This document shows, piece by piece, positions 53,458 to 64,000 of a stretch of 64,000 bases of DNA; the stretch's first letter is position 1, and every line of letters begins with the position of its first letter. Source of the stretch: Chondrus crispus. Its lineage: Eukaryota; Rhodophyta; Florideophyceae; Gigartinales; Gigartinaceae. A model generated the notes under the pieces. That model did no database searches, had not been told where the DNA came from, and saw only the letters and a program-made list of their open reading frames with translations. The position numbers were made by a program, and so were the translations under genes. Location of the stretch: positions 1 through 64,000 of the forward strand of contig NW_005178504.1 in assembly GCF_000350225.1 (NCBI RefSeq), written 5' to 3'.

Positions 53458-56400
53458 ACGCGTTCGTACGCGCGACCTCGTTCTTGATCCGGCTTGGTTC
53501 CGTGTCGTCACGAAGACATGGGCGGCCTGATGGTCACAGCTCGCTGTACAAACGTGGTCCGCGAGCTCGTTCGATACGTCTCGAACGGTCGTACCCCCGT
53601 CGAAGGTGGGAATGTCGTCATCCACCTCGACGGTGGGGCGAGGGTCATCGGCGACACGAGGCGACACGAGGCGTGACAGGGCATCGGGAACCTGATGCAC
53701 GCGCCCGGGGCGGGACTGAATGGTGAAGTCGTATTCACCCAGACGTATCCGCCACCGGGTGACTCTTCCGGAACTCTCGGTGAGGGACATGAGCCACCTC
53801 AGGCCGTCGTGATCCGTTCGGACGGTGAACTTCGTTCCTTCTACGTACGGCCGTAGTGTGCGGACAGCCCACAATACGGCGAAACACTCGCGTTCCGTTG
53901 CGCTGTAGTTGCGCTCGCTGTCGCTCAGCGAGTAATACCAATAGCCTACGGGGCGCCAATTGTTTGGCTGGTCGTGCTCCTGGAGCAGTGTGCAGCCGAG
54001 CTGGTAGGCACTCGCGTCCGTGTCGATCATGTACGGACGGCCGTACCGCGGTAGCGCGAGGATCGGCGGAGCGATCATAAACCTCTTGAGGTTCTCGAAT
54101 GCGTTCAGTTGGGCCTCCGTGGGGTTGTAGAAGTCAGGATCCGCATCCTTGCGCGTCATGTCGGTCAGAGGACGCGCTATCTTCGCGAACCCCTTAACGA
54201 ATCGGCGGTATACGTTGCACGCCACGAGGAACGAGCGCATTTGCGTAAGTGTCCTTGGGAACGTGAACATCTTGAAGGCATCGGCCGCCGTGTCCGCCAC
54301 GCTTAACTTACCTGTGGAAATGACGTGCCCCAGGTAGTGTACCTTCCGCTGAAAGAAACTACGCTCTTTAGCTTGAGGGAGATTCCGGCACTCCCAAGCA
54401 AGCTCAAGACAGCGTCGAGATGCTTCGCGTGTTCCGCGTGCGTACGCGAGAACACTATAACATCATCGAGATAGACGAGGCATATTTGCCAGCGAACGCG
54501 GGAGAGAATAATATCTAGTGCGCGTTGGAAGGTGGCCGATGCCCCTTTTAGTCCGAACGGCATTCACAGGTGGCGAAACGTGCCCATGTGCGTCGTAAAG
54601 GTTGTCTTATCACGGTCCTCCGGAGCGACCGGGATCTGTCAATAACCGGAATTGCAGTCCAACGTCGTAAAGACGGCTGCATCTCCTAACGAGTCGATGC
54701 AGTCGTCCATACGCGGCAGCGGATACGAATCCGCTCAGTCTTCGCGTTGAGACGCCGATAGTCTACGCAGAACCGAAGAGAGCCGTCTTTCTTCGGTACG
54801 AGCACCACTGGGGACGCCCACTCGGTGCCCGCGGGTTCGATAACCCCTGCGTTCAACATCTTAGTGACCTCCTTCGCGACCATTTCGCCCATCGCGGGCC
54901 CCTTACGGTAGGGCATCGAGCGTATCGGCTTCGTACCCGGTTCGAGGGTAATGCGGTGCTCCGTCGCTCGGATACTTCCGAGCGCACCGCTCCACAGACT
55001 CGAGTGCTTACGGAGCATCTCGAGTACGTGGCCACGGAGCTTGTCATCCTCGATGTATGACAAGTCAACCTCTTTTTCCCAATCCATCGGTGGATTTTCG
55101 GGATTCTTATTCTGTGGGGGTACAGTACCCCCCGCCGTCGGGTGGTATAAAGGTGACCGTTCGTCCGTGTCAACCTCTACGTCACCCGCCGTGGTCTGGT
55201 CGTCGGAGTTGGATCGGCCAACTTCTACCTCTTCGACTTGATCGGTCAAGTCGGTCAGGTGTAGCGCGTGCGCGATCCCCTCGGCGACCCTCCGTTCGGG
55301 CGTAAGGATCGCGAGGGGGCTGCGCTTCGCGTATCCCACGACGGTGTGCTTCGGAAGCCACCTCTCCCGTCGCGAGAAGTTCGCGACGATGGCGTCGAAG
55401 GTCTGATTCGGCAGAACCTCCGCGACGCCATTCGTCAACCTCACTCCATGTCGGTGTTGGAGTGAGGGCTTTGGCTCCAGGAACACGAGGCCCCACCCGC
55501 GCGGTTGTCACACGCACTCGGGCTTGTGACATCGCGGGGATGGTAACCCAGCGGGCGATTGGGATCGCCTGTGGGGCCTCCTCGCGTACATCCGGCCGGC
55601 TCGTCTGGCGTCCACGTCGCCTGGTAGGGGGAGTCGGCTCCCCCTTCCCGTCGACGATGGCTACGGAGCCAACGTGGGGAAATTCGAGCTTCTGGCCATC
55701 GATGTCTATGCTGCGTACGTGGGCATTGATGAACGCGGTCCCAAGTAGGACGGGAACAGCGAGCTGTTCGGCCACTACGAAAGGTATGCGGAACGTCGTG
55801 TTCCGCAACCCGACCGCGAGATGGACGACGGCCGTAAGTCGGAGCGGGTTACTGTTCGCGCCAGCCAGTCGGAGTAATGGCGCGTCCCGTATCACGTAGC
55901 GGGTCCAGTCGGGAGGAAGGTCGGCCTTCCTCACCAAGTTGTACCCAGAACACGTATCGACGGCGATCGTGTGGGGCTTGAACGCGTTGCCTCCGGTGGC
56001 CACGGAGCCCAAGACGTTGTATATTTTTGACGGCATGAGGCACACAGGCCATCGACTATCTTAGGCGCGACCTTATCGGTGAGGTCGTTCCGTCGGGGCT
56101 TTCGCTTTCGGTGTTGACCCCTCTTGCGCTTCCTTCTACGCGTTTCTTAGGGCGTCCGCGGCTCGGTGACGCCCTCTCGAGTACTCGGGTCCATACGCGG
56201 AGGACCGTTCGTCGGTGGGCCATGGCTCACGGAAGCTAGGAGATCGACGTGCTCCTTCCGGTCTGCATTACTTCCATCGCGTTCGCTCAGCATCACCGGG
56301 ACTGACGGTGTCCCGGTGGTGCTCTCCTCCAGCGTCAGGCTTACGGAGGCCTCGACGCTCCCGTTCTCCTGCATTGGCGCCGCAGGAGTTGCCGTGCTCG

Positions 56401-57408
56401 CTCCCGGAAACGGGGGATGTATTATCGGACAATACCCCCCGTGTCCTTGGCGAGCACGCGGGGTCCGGTATAGTTCGTAGGGATAAGACGGCTCACGCGA
56501 CCGCGTGTACGTAACCGTCTTTACCCTTTTTTCGAACTACCGCTGCTATCTGAGCTACCTTCCTGGCCCTCGGTGGCCAGGTCTTCTTCGGGTCCTTGTC
56601 CGCGTGGGTCGGGACGATTCCTCCACTGCGGCCGCGCGACGTCAGCGAAGTATTGGGGTACTTCCTGACCTTGGCCTGCGACGTCCGGTCGTCGCAGAAT
56701 ATCGGGGACGAGGCGAGTCGGGTCTCCTTCGCGCCCCTCCGTGGGTAGAGGATACGGGTCCTCTACCCAATCTTGCAGGTACATGATCGCGTTTTGTACC
56801 TGTTGGGGTGACCGAGAACGGTCTCGGTCCCCTCTCCCTCCTTGACGGGGATACCTTGTGTCCGACGGGCGGTAATCCGGTCCATCACGACGATCGAGTT
56901 CGTTACGACGATACCCGCCTCCGCGTGGGGCGAAGCTTGCGCCCCCACCCGAACGATTCGGGAAACCTTAACGCGGGGGACGGCCCTCGCCGACCGACTG
57001 CCGGAGGAGATTACGCGCTCCGGGGCGCGTCTCTATCTAGTAGCGGTAGTTCCTGTACGCTGTGAACATCCGTTGTTCCGGCGACAGGAACGGGCACGCG
57101 TACATGGCGTGTCCGTACGTACGGCATAGCCAGCACACGTACGCGCTGCCATCCGTTGAGGCGAAGGTCGCTGCGTGACGCGCCTCCTCATCGGTGAGGA
57201 GGGGTACGCGAGGGGCTTCGGCTCCTGCATCTCGACTCGAGATGTCGAGCTCTGCGACCCGGGGGTCCGTACCCCTTGCCACTCTTGGAGTGGCCGCGAA
57301 GGCGGTCGCGTAACTCGATGTCGTTCCTGTCGACATCGGTGAGGCGGGTCGTCCCCCCACGGGTCCTCCACCTTGCGTAATGAGGACAGGGTCGGCCAGA
57401 CACTCATC

Positions 57409-59091
57409 CTACCGGATGTGGAGGGTCGAGGCGGGCGAACTTGTTGCGGCGGATTTCGTAGTCCTGCCAGCCCGCCCTGCCGGTTTCGTATCCGGCAGGG
57501 GTAAACCGCGCCGATCGCGGTACGTCGTACCTTTCGCCGTGGAGATACGGCGGATGGTTGGAAGATCGGTCTTCTGGCGGCTCGGCAGCCGCTGTACGGT
57601 TTCGGAAACTGCGGCACGGGTCGCCGGTGCCAGTCCCCGCACGAAGTAGTGCGCGAGGGACTGTTCGGAGAACACCGCCGTGCACCGGAACGCGGCAGTT
57701 TCGAGCCGGTCTGCGAACGTGCTCTCCGTTTCATGAGATTGCTGTCGCGCCGTCGCGATAGCGTCGTACGCTTCACCTAACACGTCGTCGGTTAGGTAGC
57801 GTTTCAGGAACTGGTTCACGAGCCCCGGCCAGCTCACGTCGTCGTGGAGCTGGCCGGCGCGGAGGCCACGCATTGTATAACTCGTATACAGGCGCTCGGC
57901 GTCGCGCTCTAGGAAGTGCGCGAGGACTCGTACCGCAACACCTTCGGTAAGGTGTTGCGAGTTGAAGGTTATCCGGACATCCTTCAAGAACGGTAGGAGC
58001 TGGATCGGGTCAGTACCGTCAAAGCTCCTCATCGTAGGTTGGATCACACGGCAGCGTTGGACGTACTTCGCGATCCGTCCCGCGTCACCCGACGTAACGA
58101 GCCTCGAGGTGTTATCCAGCCGGTACATACGATAGTCAGCGACGGCGCTGAACTCTTGGATCATCGTATGTACCGGCTCGAGTCCGGGTTCGGCGGGACC
58201 CAGCGTGCCGAAGGGGGTGACGGGTAGCGTACGGACGTCTACCGGACCTGGATGCTTGGCGTAATCTGCCGGCGGGTAGCCGCCCCAGCGAGGATCGACA
58301 GAGTACATCGGTACTCCAGATCCGCGGGCGGCTCCTCCACGGTCAGGGTCGTCGCGATACGATACGCCTTCGATCTGCCGCCTACTTCCAGGGATAGGCG
58401 GCAATGCTTGGGTCTCAGACGCGTAATTCGCGCCTGTCGGAAGGCGGTTGCCTACCGCGGTTCGGCTGGTGTCGGCACCAGCCGGTCCCCAACGGTCCGG
58501 AGCGACGGCGCTCGGAGGTACGGTACTACCGGGCCCTCTCGTGGGGGCACCGGGCAGCCTTGCGGCCATGGTCCGTTCCATGTCACGAGCACGCCGACGC
58601 GTGGCGTTCAGCTCGGCGGAGAGGTGCGCGAACGCACCCAACTGTTCCGCGGACGGGGAAGATCGGTCCCCAGGTCGTCTCGTAGGGGTCGGCCCCTCGG
58701 GACGACCTTGCCCAGACGGTCCCGGCGATACGAGACGCGAGTCTTCGACGAGCACTATCTGCGAGTGTAACTCGTCGATCAGTGCTCGGAGATTCTCTAA
58801 GGACTGCGTCACTCTATCGAACCTCCCTTCACGCAGTGAGCGGAGCTCGGCCATACATCGAGTGTATACACGGTCCGATACATCGATCCGAAGGGAAGTA
58901 CGGACTTCCTCGATGTATTCGTCTATGCGTTCGAACATCGCCGCCGCACTTTCCTCGGAGGATCCGAGCGACGGTTCGCGGTCACGAGGACCTGCGTCGC
59001 CGTCGCCCGACGGGGCGGATGGGAATCGCACAGCGTCCGGACTCGGATCCGCCGCTTCGGAGCGGATCGAGGGCTCAAACTCTTGGCTCAT
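57409..59091 (-). mobile_element. gag: Gag region of B2
   Basis: It matches B1 Gag closely over the coiled-coil N-terminus (MFERIDEYIEEVRTSLRIDV), the variable middle and the capsid core (VADYRMYRLDNTSRLV). The zinc-knuckle part (CWLCRTYGHAMYAC) lies further on, near 57090-57140. Part of a broken element. Confidence 0.8.
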
Positions 59092-59171
59092 CTCGACGCG
59101 ATCGGTTCGCGGAGGGCCTAAGAGGTCTTCTCGGAGAACGTACTCCGGAGTCTTCTAGGTCGGGAGACCAC

Positions 59172-59671
59172 TGTAGTATAACACCCCCCCAACGGAGAGG
59201 TGTGTATACTTTGCTCGACGTAGACCGGTACGAGGGGCGAGAAGACGGGGAGAACACACAGCTAACGAGACAGGGAAGCGGGCCTTGGTAGCGTGGTAGA
59301 GCGGGACGGTCGGGGACGAGCGTACGCGCGGGCCGATCTACGCCTCGACGCCCCGGAGCAGCGCTGGGTAACGTACCAGTGCTGACGGGCGGAGGCGGAT
59401 CTAGGCTCGCTCGCGTACGCGGCTGTCCCCTACCCGCTTTGTCTCCGTTAACGCGCGCGAAGGCGGATCGCGCTCGTTAGTAAAGCTCGAAGACGGACCT
59501 AGGTGGTAGGTCGTGGACAAGTCCGTGCTTGTCCCTCTCACCGCCGCCGGTCCGCTCGCGTATTTAATATACCAAGTAATCCTAACTTATTAGAGTACAG
59601 TACGGGCTGTACTGTAGTGCTACTGTAGTCAGCACGGGCCGTTCCGTGCTGTCTGTACACGTGTTGTACAC
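59172..59671 (-). repeat. Family B 5' LTR of B2, cut by C3
   Basis: Minus strand ends GGGGTGTTATACTACA at 59172. The other end is interrupted at 59671 by the C3 LTR inside a GTGTTGTACAC motif. About 95% similar to 27040-27546 by eye. Confidence 0.85.
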
Positions 59672-60661
59672 TGTAGTGCAATGCGCCTGTCGGGCAGAGA
59701 CCGCGGTCCGATGGTCCAGCAAAAACAACAACAGCAACAAAAAGAAGAACTGCCGATGGCACAGCGCTACAGAGTGTCCGACTCTCCCTTCTCCGTTTAA
59801 ACGAGCTTGCGACTCGTAGTAGCTCAGATCCCTGATAAGGGGGGGGGCACAGAGAAATAGCCCGGCCCGGCATCGGTGTGGTAGAGACTTGCGAAGAGAT
59901 CTGCTCGACGAGTGTGGGGTGGGGCGCGTAAGTAGGTACCCCGGTTCCACTGGGTTGTAAGGCCAATGCTCGTTGAGCTTCTTCGACACCTTGTGACGCG
60001 ACGAGGCCTTCGACGGGGGCGTCGCAACGCAGCCCGACGGGATGAAATGAAAGTAGCAGCGCTACGCCAACCGTGCCGCCCGATGGCTCGAAACACCTAC
60101 ACCGGTTCGGTCGCGACCGACACCGATGGTACCAACACTGGCTCGTACTACGACGAAGCCCTTCGAGGGAGACGTCGTTGCAACAGTCTCCGTCGGAAAA
60201 ATGGGTCACAGTAGCAGCGCTACGTCAACTGTGTCGCCCGATGGCTCGAAACACCTACACCGGTTCGGTTGCAACCGAGGCCGATGGCACCAACACAAGA
60301 TAAGGGAAAAATAGGTAGGGTTAGGGATAGAAAAGGATAGGGAAATAAAGGAAAAAGAAAAGGGAACCCCGAGCGATAGAGGATGCCGTAGGCTTGGGTA
60401 AAAGGGAGCGTCTTGGTAGAGACGGACTTCGACCAAGGCGACATTCAACTCCGGCAACTCGGGTTACCTTTACTGACTTGGTGGTCAGAGGGCTAAGGTA
60501 TATATCGCCCCGCCGGAGCCCCTACAGTAGCTCGCGGCGCTAGATCCTAGATCTAATCTAGTGTCAGCAAAACTAATGCCAACTAATTAACTAAATAAAA
60601 TAATTAAAAATTAAAACTGTGCAATTATTCACACGTGTGTCCCCCCCAACCCGGACTACTT
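59672..60661 (-). repeat. Family C 3' LTR of C3 (990 bp)
   Basis: Reverse complement begins AGTAGTCCGGGTTGGGGGG and ends GCATTGCACTACA. It contains a TATA box near 60499-60505 and the two-unit duplication, here with perfect palindromes. More similar to 38592-39590 in its first 150 bp than to 52527-53457. Confidence 0.85.
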
Positions 60662-60852
60662 TTCATATCCAAATCCAAATATTTTCCTTCCTTTTCACCC
60701 CCCTGTAGAGCCCATTATTGCCCTACATATCCCCCTCCTGAGCGCCCTTGTACAGCGCCAAGCCATCGTATAATCTCCTGCCGTTCCTTACCGTGTTTCC
60801 CAGTCATCAATCACTCTGCGCGGCGTTCTTACAAGGGTAAGACGAAAATACC

Positions 60853-62701
60853 ATGCTTCCTTCTCCGTCGGAACACTCGGACGATAGTGCCACCCGTAAG
60901 CGTCCGGGTGTGGGCTTTCCTCGCAATCCCGAAGTGCCCCGGGGTCTTCCTTCCATACCCCGTCTTCCTCCTGTTACCAACCCTACCGAACCGGCCTTCC
61001 ATCTGGGCTACCATTCTTCTTGGGTAGCCCGTCGATACCCCTCGCTCGATGAGCTGCAAGACAAATCCATGCGTGAACATCCTTCCCTATTTGCCTCTTC
61101 CCAGTGGTTCTCCCCTGTGGGCGTCCGCGACGTTGCTGCCATCGAACATAGTTTTGCAGACGGTGCTGGCATGTTACCCGGTCAACTACCCCTACAAGTC
61201 ATTCGCACCTTTGACTGGCGCGCCCGCATTGCCATTCCTACCTCCATCCTTCGTCACTCCTCTCCACGCGGCCGTCGCACCTTGTCCCTGCGATTCATGG
61301 ACACTGTACTCGCCCGGCTTGACCTCCATTTGACCGACACCCTTATTCCTCCTTCCTTCGGCTGCGACACGTGGAAATTCCGCACGGAGGGGGAGCGCCA
61401 TTATCTTGACAGTCTCCTCAGTTGGACCCATGGTGACCCCGTACTGGAAGCGGACCGCTTATGTCATAACCAATTGACAGTGACGAATGACGCAATGTCG
61501 TGAACGCGTGCGATTCTCCCTGCTAATTTCCGGCGCATGAAACGCGGGAACCTCTTCTTCTTCCAACACATCGTTCGGTACGAGCGCAAAATGAGGTCGG
61601 ACACAGGATACTTCCTGGCATACCAAATGATCGAGGCGGGGGAGATCGCGCGGTCACACTACGTCAACCGATACCTGCAGCTTCCCTCATGGTGGGGTCA
61701 GTTTGAAGTCTGCCAAGGATTTTGGTCGTAATTGGGCCCCATCCTTACATACTTCGGCACCTGAACGACCCCCGACACGGGTTGTGGGTTGTCTTCATGA
61801 CCGAGTGGTGCGTGAAGGTCGCTGGCACCTTGCTCTGGGAGACGTATGATTGTTGGCGTCTGTGGTACCTTCCCCCGAAGCTCGTTGAGCTCATGTGCCT
61901 TCTGGATTACACTGTCCCCCTGGGTGGCGCCGACACCGACCTCGAGCTGCACTCGCTGCTCGACAAGATTAGGCAGATCGACTGGGACAGCGTTCCCCCT
62001 CACAACTCTTCCCGCTCCTTCGCAAAGCGACTTCCCTCCTTTTCTCCCGGACGTAGTCACAGCGCAGCGGGTGACTTCGTCTGGTTTAACCCCTGGACGT
62101 CGACGTTGTGCTCGTTCTCAGAAGCTCCACTGAGTCGACAGTTCGGGAATCAAATCCCCATCCCCGACGCGGTTCCCGAGCGAGGCGTGGACCCTCGTGC
62201 AGAGAGCGTGTGCTCTCGACCGTCCGGCCCTTCGTCTCCTCGTTCCGCGGTCCAACCTTCCACGCCAGACGTACAGTCCCCAACGCCTTGTCTCACCGAG
62301 CCGTCTTTGCCTGCAATTCCACCTCAGCCGGCTCGTTCACTACCACACCCCCTCCTGTGTGTCCATTCACACGCGAAAGTCCTCCTCGCGTCGTGTTTCC
62401 CTCAACAATCTCAACCGAAACCCTATCAGTCAGGGAAGTGCCGCCGTCTGACGTGGGTCCGACCCCACGTCAGATTTTCCCTGTACGTGAGGAACCCATC
62501 GTCACGCTTGCCTTAGCTCCCCCGTCACCCTCAATTTCTAAAGAAAACAACGCCGCCGCTGGCGCCTATCATCGCCTTCTTCGCGCTCACGGCGTGGAGG
62601 TAGAGGCCCTTCCGGGCGCAACTCTGGAGGACCTACGAGTCCTAGCCCGGCTGATTACTTCTCTGCCGAAGGAAGGATCCTCCGGTGTTCCGCTCCCTTG
62701 A
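60853..62701 (+). mobile_element. Antisense gene region of C3 (decayed)
   Basis: It starts at ATG 60853 (context ATACCATGC). The N-terminus MLPSPSEHSDDSATRKRPGV carries a basic patch. The same ordered blocks as in C2 follow: FADGAGMLPGQLPLQVIR, FGCDTWKFRTEGER, SDTGYFLAYQ, PSWWGQFEVCQGFW, DPRHGLWVVFMTEW, LLWETYDCWRLWYLP, PLGGADTDLELHSLL. A Pro/Ser-rich tail ends with a helical segment (YHRLLRAHGVEVEALPGATL) that resembles the A protein near its C-terminus. It lies 191 bp inside the 3' LTR. Broken, with a few interruptions. Confidence 0.72.
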
Positions 62702-64000
62702 TCTGCCATCTGCGGCGGACCCCTCATGTCCATCTTCACCTCCGTTCCCCTTTAGGATTAATAAAAGGTGAATCCTCTGCGTATCTGTCGTCCCTTTGCA
62801 TTCCCCCTCTTCACAAGCACCCCTTTTCCCATCGTCGAGCAGGCCGCGTACAAAACGGCCCTCGGTTACCTCCTCTTTTACGGTCGAGCTCCTGTTTCTA
62901 TTCCCGCCTTTCCTTCTCTGCAGTGCCTCCTCTTTCTTTTACCTTGCGGAGCCAGGTGTCGGGTCATGGCATTATTTTCACTCTTTGGATTTCTTGCCCT
63001 CGCCTGCCTCCTCTTCCCACCGTCTCTCTCCCCTTTCTCTGTGACGTCATCGCCACACTGTCCTTGGGGAGCCCTTGTGAGAAGCAATTCATTGTCGACG
63101 TATTGCGGCTGCGTCGTCGAGGCATAAGCCTTGCCGGGTTTAAATAGCATGCACGAAGTTTACACGTGGACGAGTGTCCTGATTGATCCTGAGCCCGTGG
63201 TTCAAATCTGGACGACAAGTGCCTCCTTTTGTTACGGTTCTGGCGTGAGCTCTACGCTTAGGAAAATTCCTAGCCTCTTTTTCCTTCTTATTCGAGCTGT
63301 GCGGAGAGGGATCTCTTCGTTCTCACTCTTGAGCGTACCGTACTTCGCCCCTGACGACTCTTATCGCCGATGGCGAGAGGCAGAGTGCGGCGAACGCACT
63401 CCTTTGCTCTCCAGTTTTCGACCCGTAGTCACGCAACAACACAAAAAAAATCAACAGGTCTTCTAACACGATCGAATCTTGATCCCCTTCGTCGTTCTCA
63501 GCCCGGGCGCCTCCCGCGTGCACGAATTTTAACTGCAAGTCGTGAAGCGTGATCCCAGCTATCCTCTTCCAGCTCGGCACTCCTTCCTTCTCTTCTGCCA
63601 ACTTCCTTCTCTTTTCCCGATTTGCATCCCCGAATTCCACCTCTTTATCTCGCAGCTATTTCTCTAGCTGCGACGTAACCCTCCATCAAAGACGAATCGT
63701 CTTCCCAAAGCGACGCGGCTCTGGTCTCTTCCCTGGGCGGTCGCCTCCTCTTCGTCCTTTTTTTTTCTCACACGCCCCGTCGCCGCGGTCGCATCTCCTC
63801 ATATCCATTCCCTTCTCTTGTCCTTCTCTTTTTCTCATCCTTCCCCAACTCAGTCTCACACGGCTCCTTGTCATTGTGACGACGCCGCACGGCCTCGGCA
63901 CTTCGTTTGCGAAGCTCATTATTATTGACTTCTGAGAGACACGGGTGAGTTTCGGGATTTCACAATGAAAATAAAAATGAATCATTACCGCGTTCGGTCA
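62702..64000. other. C3 noncoding region, C+T-rich on the plus strand
   Basis: There is no supported gene. The plus strand is rich in C and T (for example 62800-63050 and 63560-63860), mirroring the purine-rich block downstream of the antisense gene in C2 when orientation is considered. Confidence 0.45.

Larger units (their letters stand above)
53458..59671 (-). mobile_element. Family B Ty3/gypsy element, copy B2 (LTR to RNase H)
   Basis: On the minus strand: partial 5' LTR (59671-59172), primer-binding site, gag starting MSQEFEPSIRSEAAD at 59091, protease, reverse transcriptase (YLDD near 54465) and RNase H, ending at the C2 LTR. It is highly similar to B1 but more decayed, with several interruptions. 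It is cut at both ends by C elements, in pol at 53457 and in the LTR at 59671. Confidence 0.87.
59672..64000 (-). mobile_element. Family C element, inverted copy C3 (3' part, continues past the window)
   Basis: In its own direction (minus strand), from right to left: noncoding DNA, the antisense gene (which reads on the plus strand), tail, and 3' LTR ending at 59672. Gag-pol would lie right of the window. The antisense gene region is broken. It is inserted in the B2 LTR. Confidence 0.85.

Noticed and set aside
62108-62700. Plus-strand 197-codon ORF near the right end as a separate gene
   Set aside because: It overlaps the decayed antisense gene of C3 and is better read as part of that region.

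Overview
The window is eukaryotic nuclear DNA packed with LTR retrotransposons. It holds no operons, rRNA, tRNA or CRISPR that I can see. Chromodomain-bearing Ty3/gypsy elements, AATAAA-type signals, TATA boxes and uninterrupted ORFs suggest a repeat-rich fungal or red-algal type genome; an oomycete is also possible because one Ty3 fragment has that flavour. I cannot fix the lineage from sequence alone.

Layout. Family A (Ty3 chromovirus, 592-bp LTRs): the right end of one copy lies at 1-790 and an apparently whole 12.5-kb copy at 6122-18667. Between them are a foreign Ty3 integrase/chromodomain fragment (791-1519) and about 4.6 kb of unassigned repeat-like DNA (1520-6121). Family B (Ty3, minus strand): a copy at 18668-25319 that ends at an A LTR, a second copy at 53458-59671, and a separate LTR near 26930-27546. 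Then comes a less repetitive, lower-GC stretch: a YqaJ-type nuclease relic, a PiggyBac-like transposase fragment (27827-28201), an old Ty3 integrase fragment (28328-29880), an unrecognised membrane-protein gene (30523-31554), a Copia element with 99-bp LTRs (31611-36048), and an unrecognised 691-residue ORF (36521-38596) whose 3' end runs into family C DNA. Family C (Ty3 chromovirus, about 1-kb LTRs): a 14.9-kb copy at 38592-53457 and an inverted partial copy from 59672 to the window end. Both C copies abut the B copy at 53458-59671, one in its pol and one in its LTR.

The most interesting signal is an extra gene on the antisense strand between pol and the 3' LTR of families A and C. It is fully open in A (777 codons) and present in decayed form in both C copies. 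The C copies differ mostly at silent positions in the segment I compared. The proteins share an ordered set of Trp-rich motifs between families and match no family I know. Antisense ORFs at this place are known in plant Tat-lineage elements; I know of no description for this type of chromovirus.

Other signals include covarying palindromes in a duplicated block of the C LTR, LTR relationships suggesting recombination between A copies, six 79-bp tandem repeats in A, and two related palindromes upstream of the membrane-protein gene.
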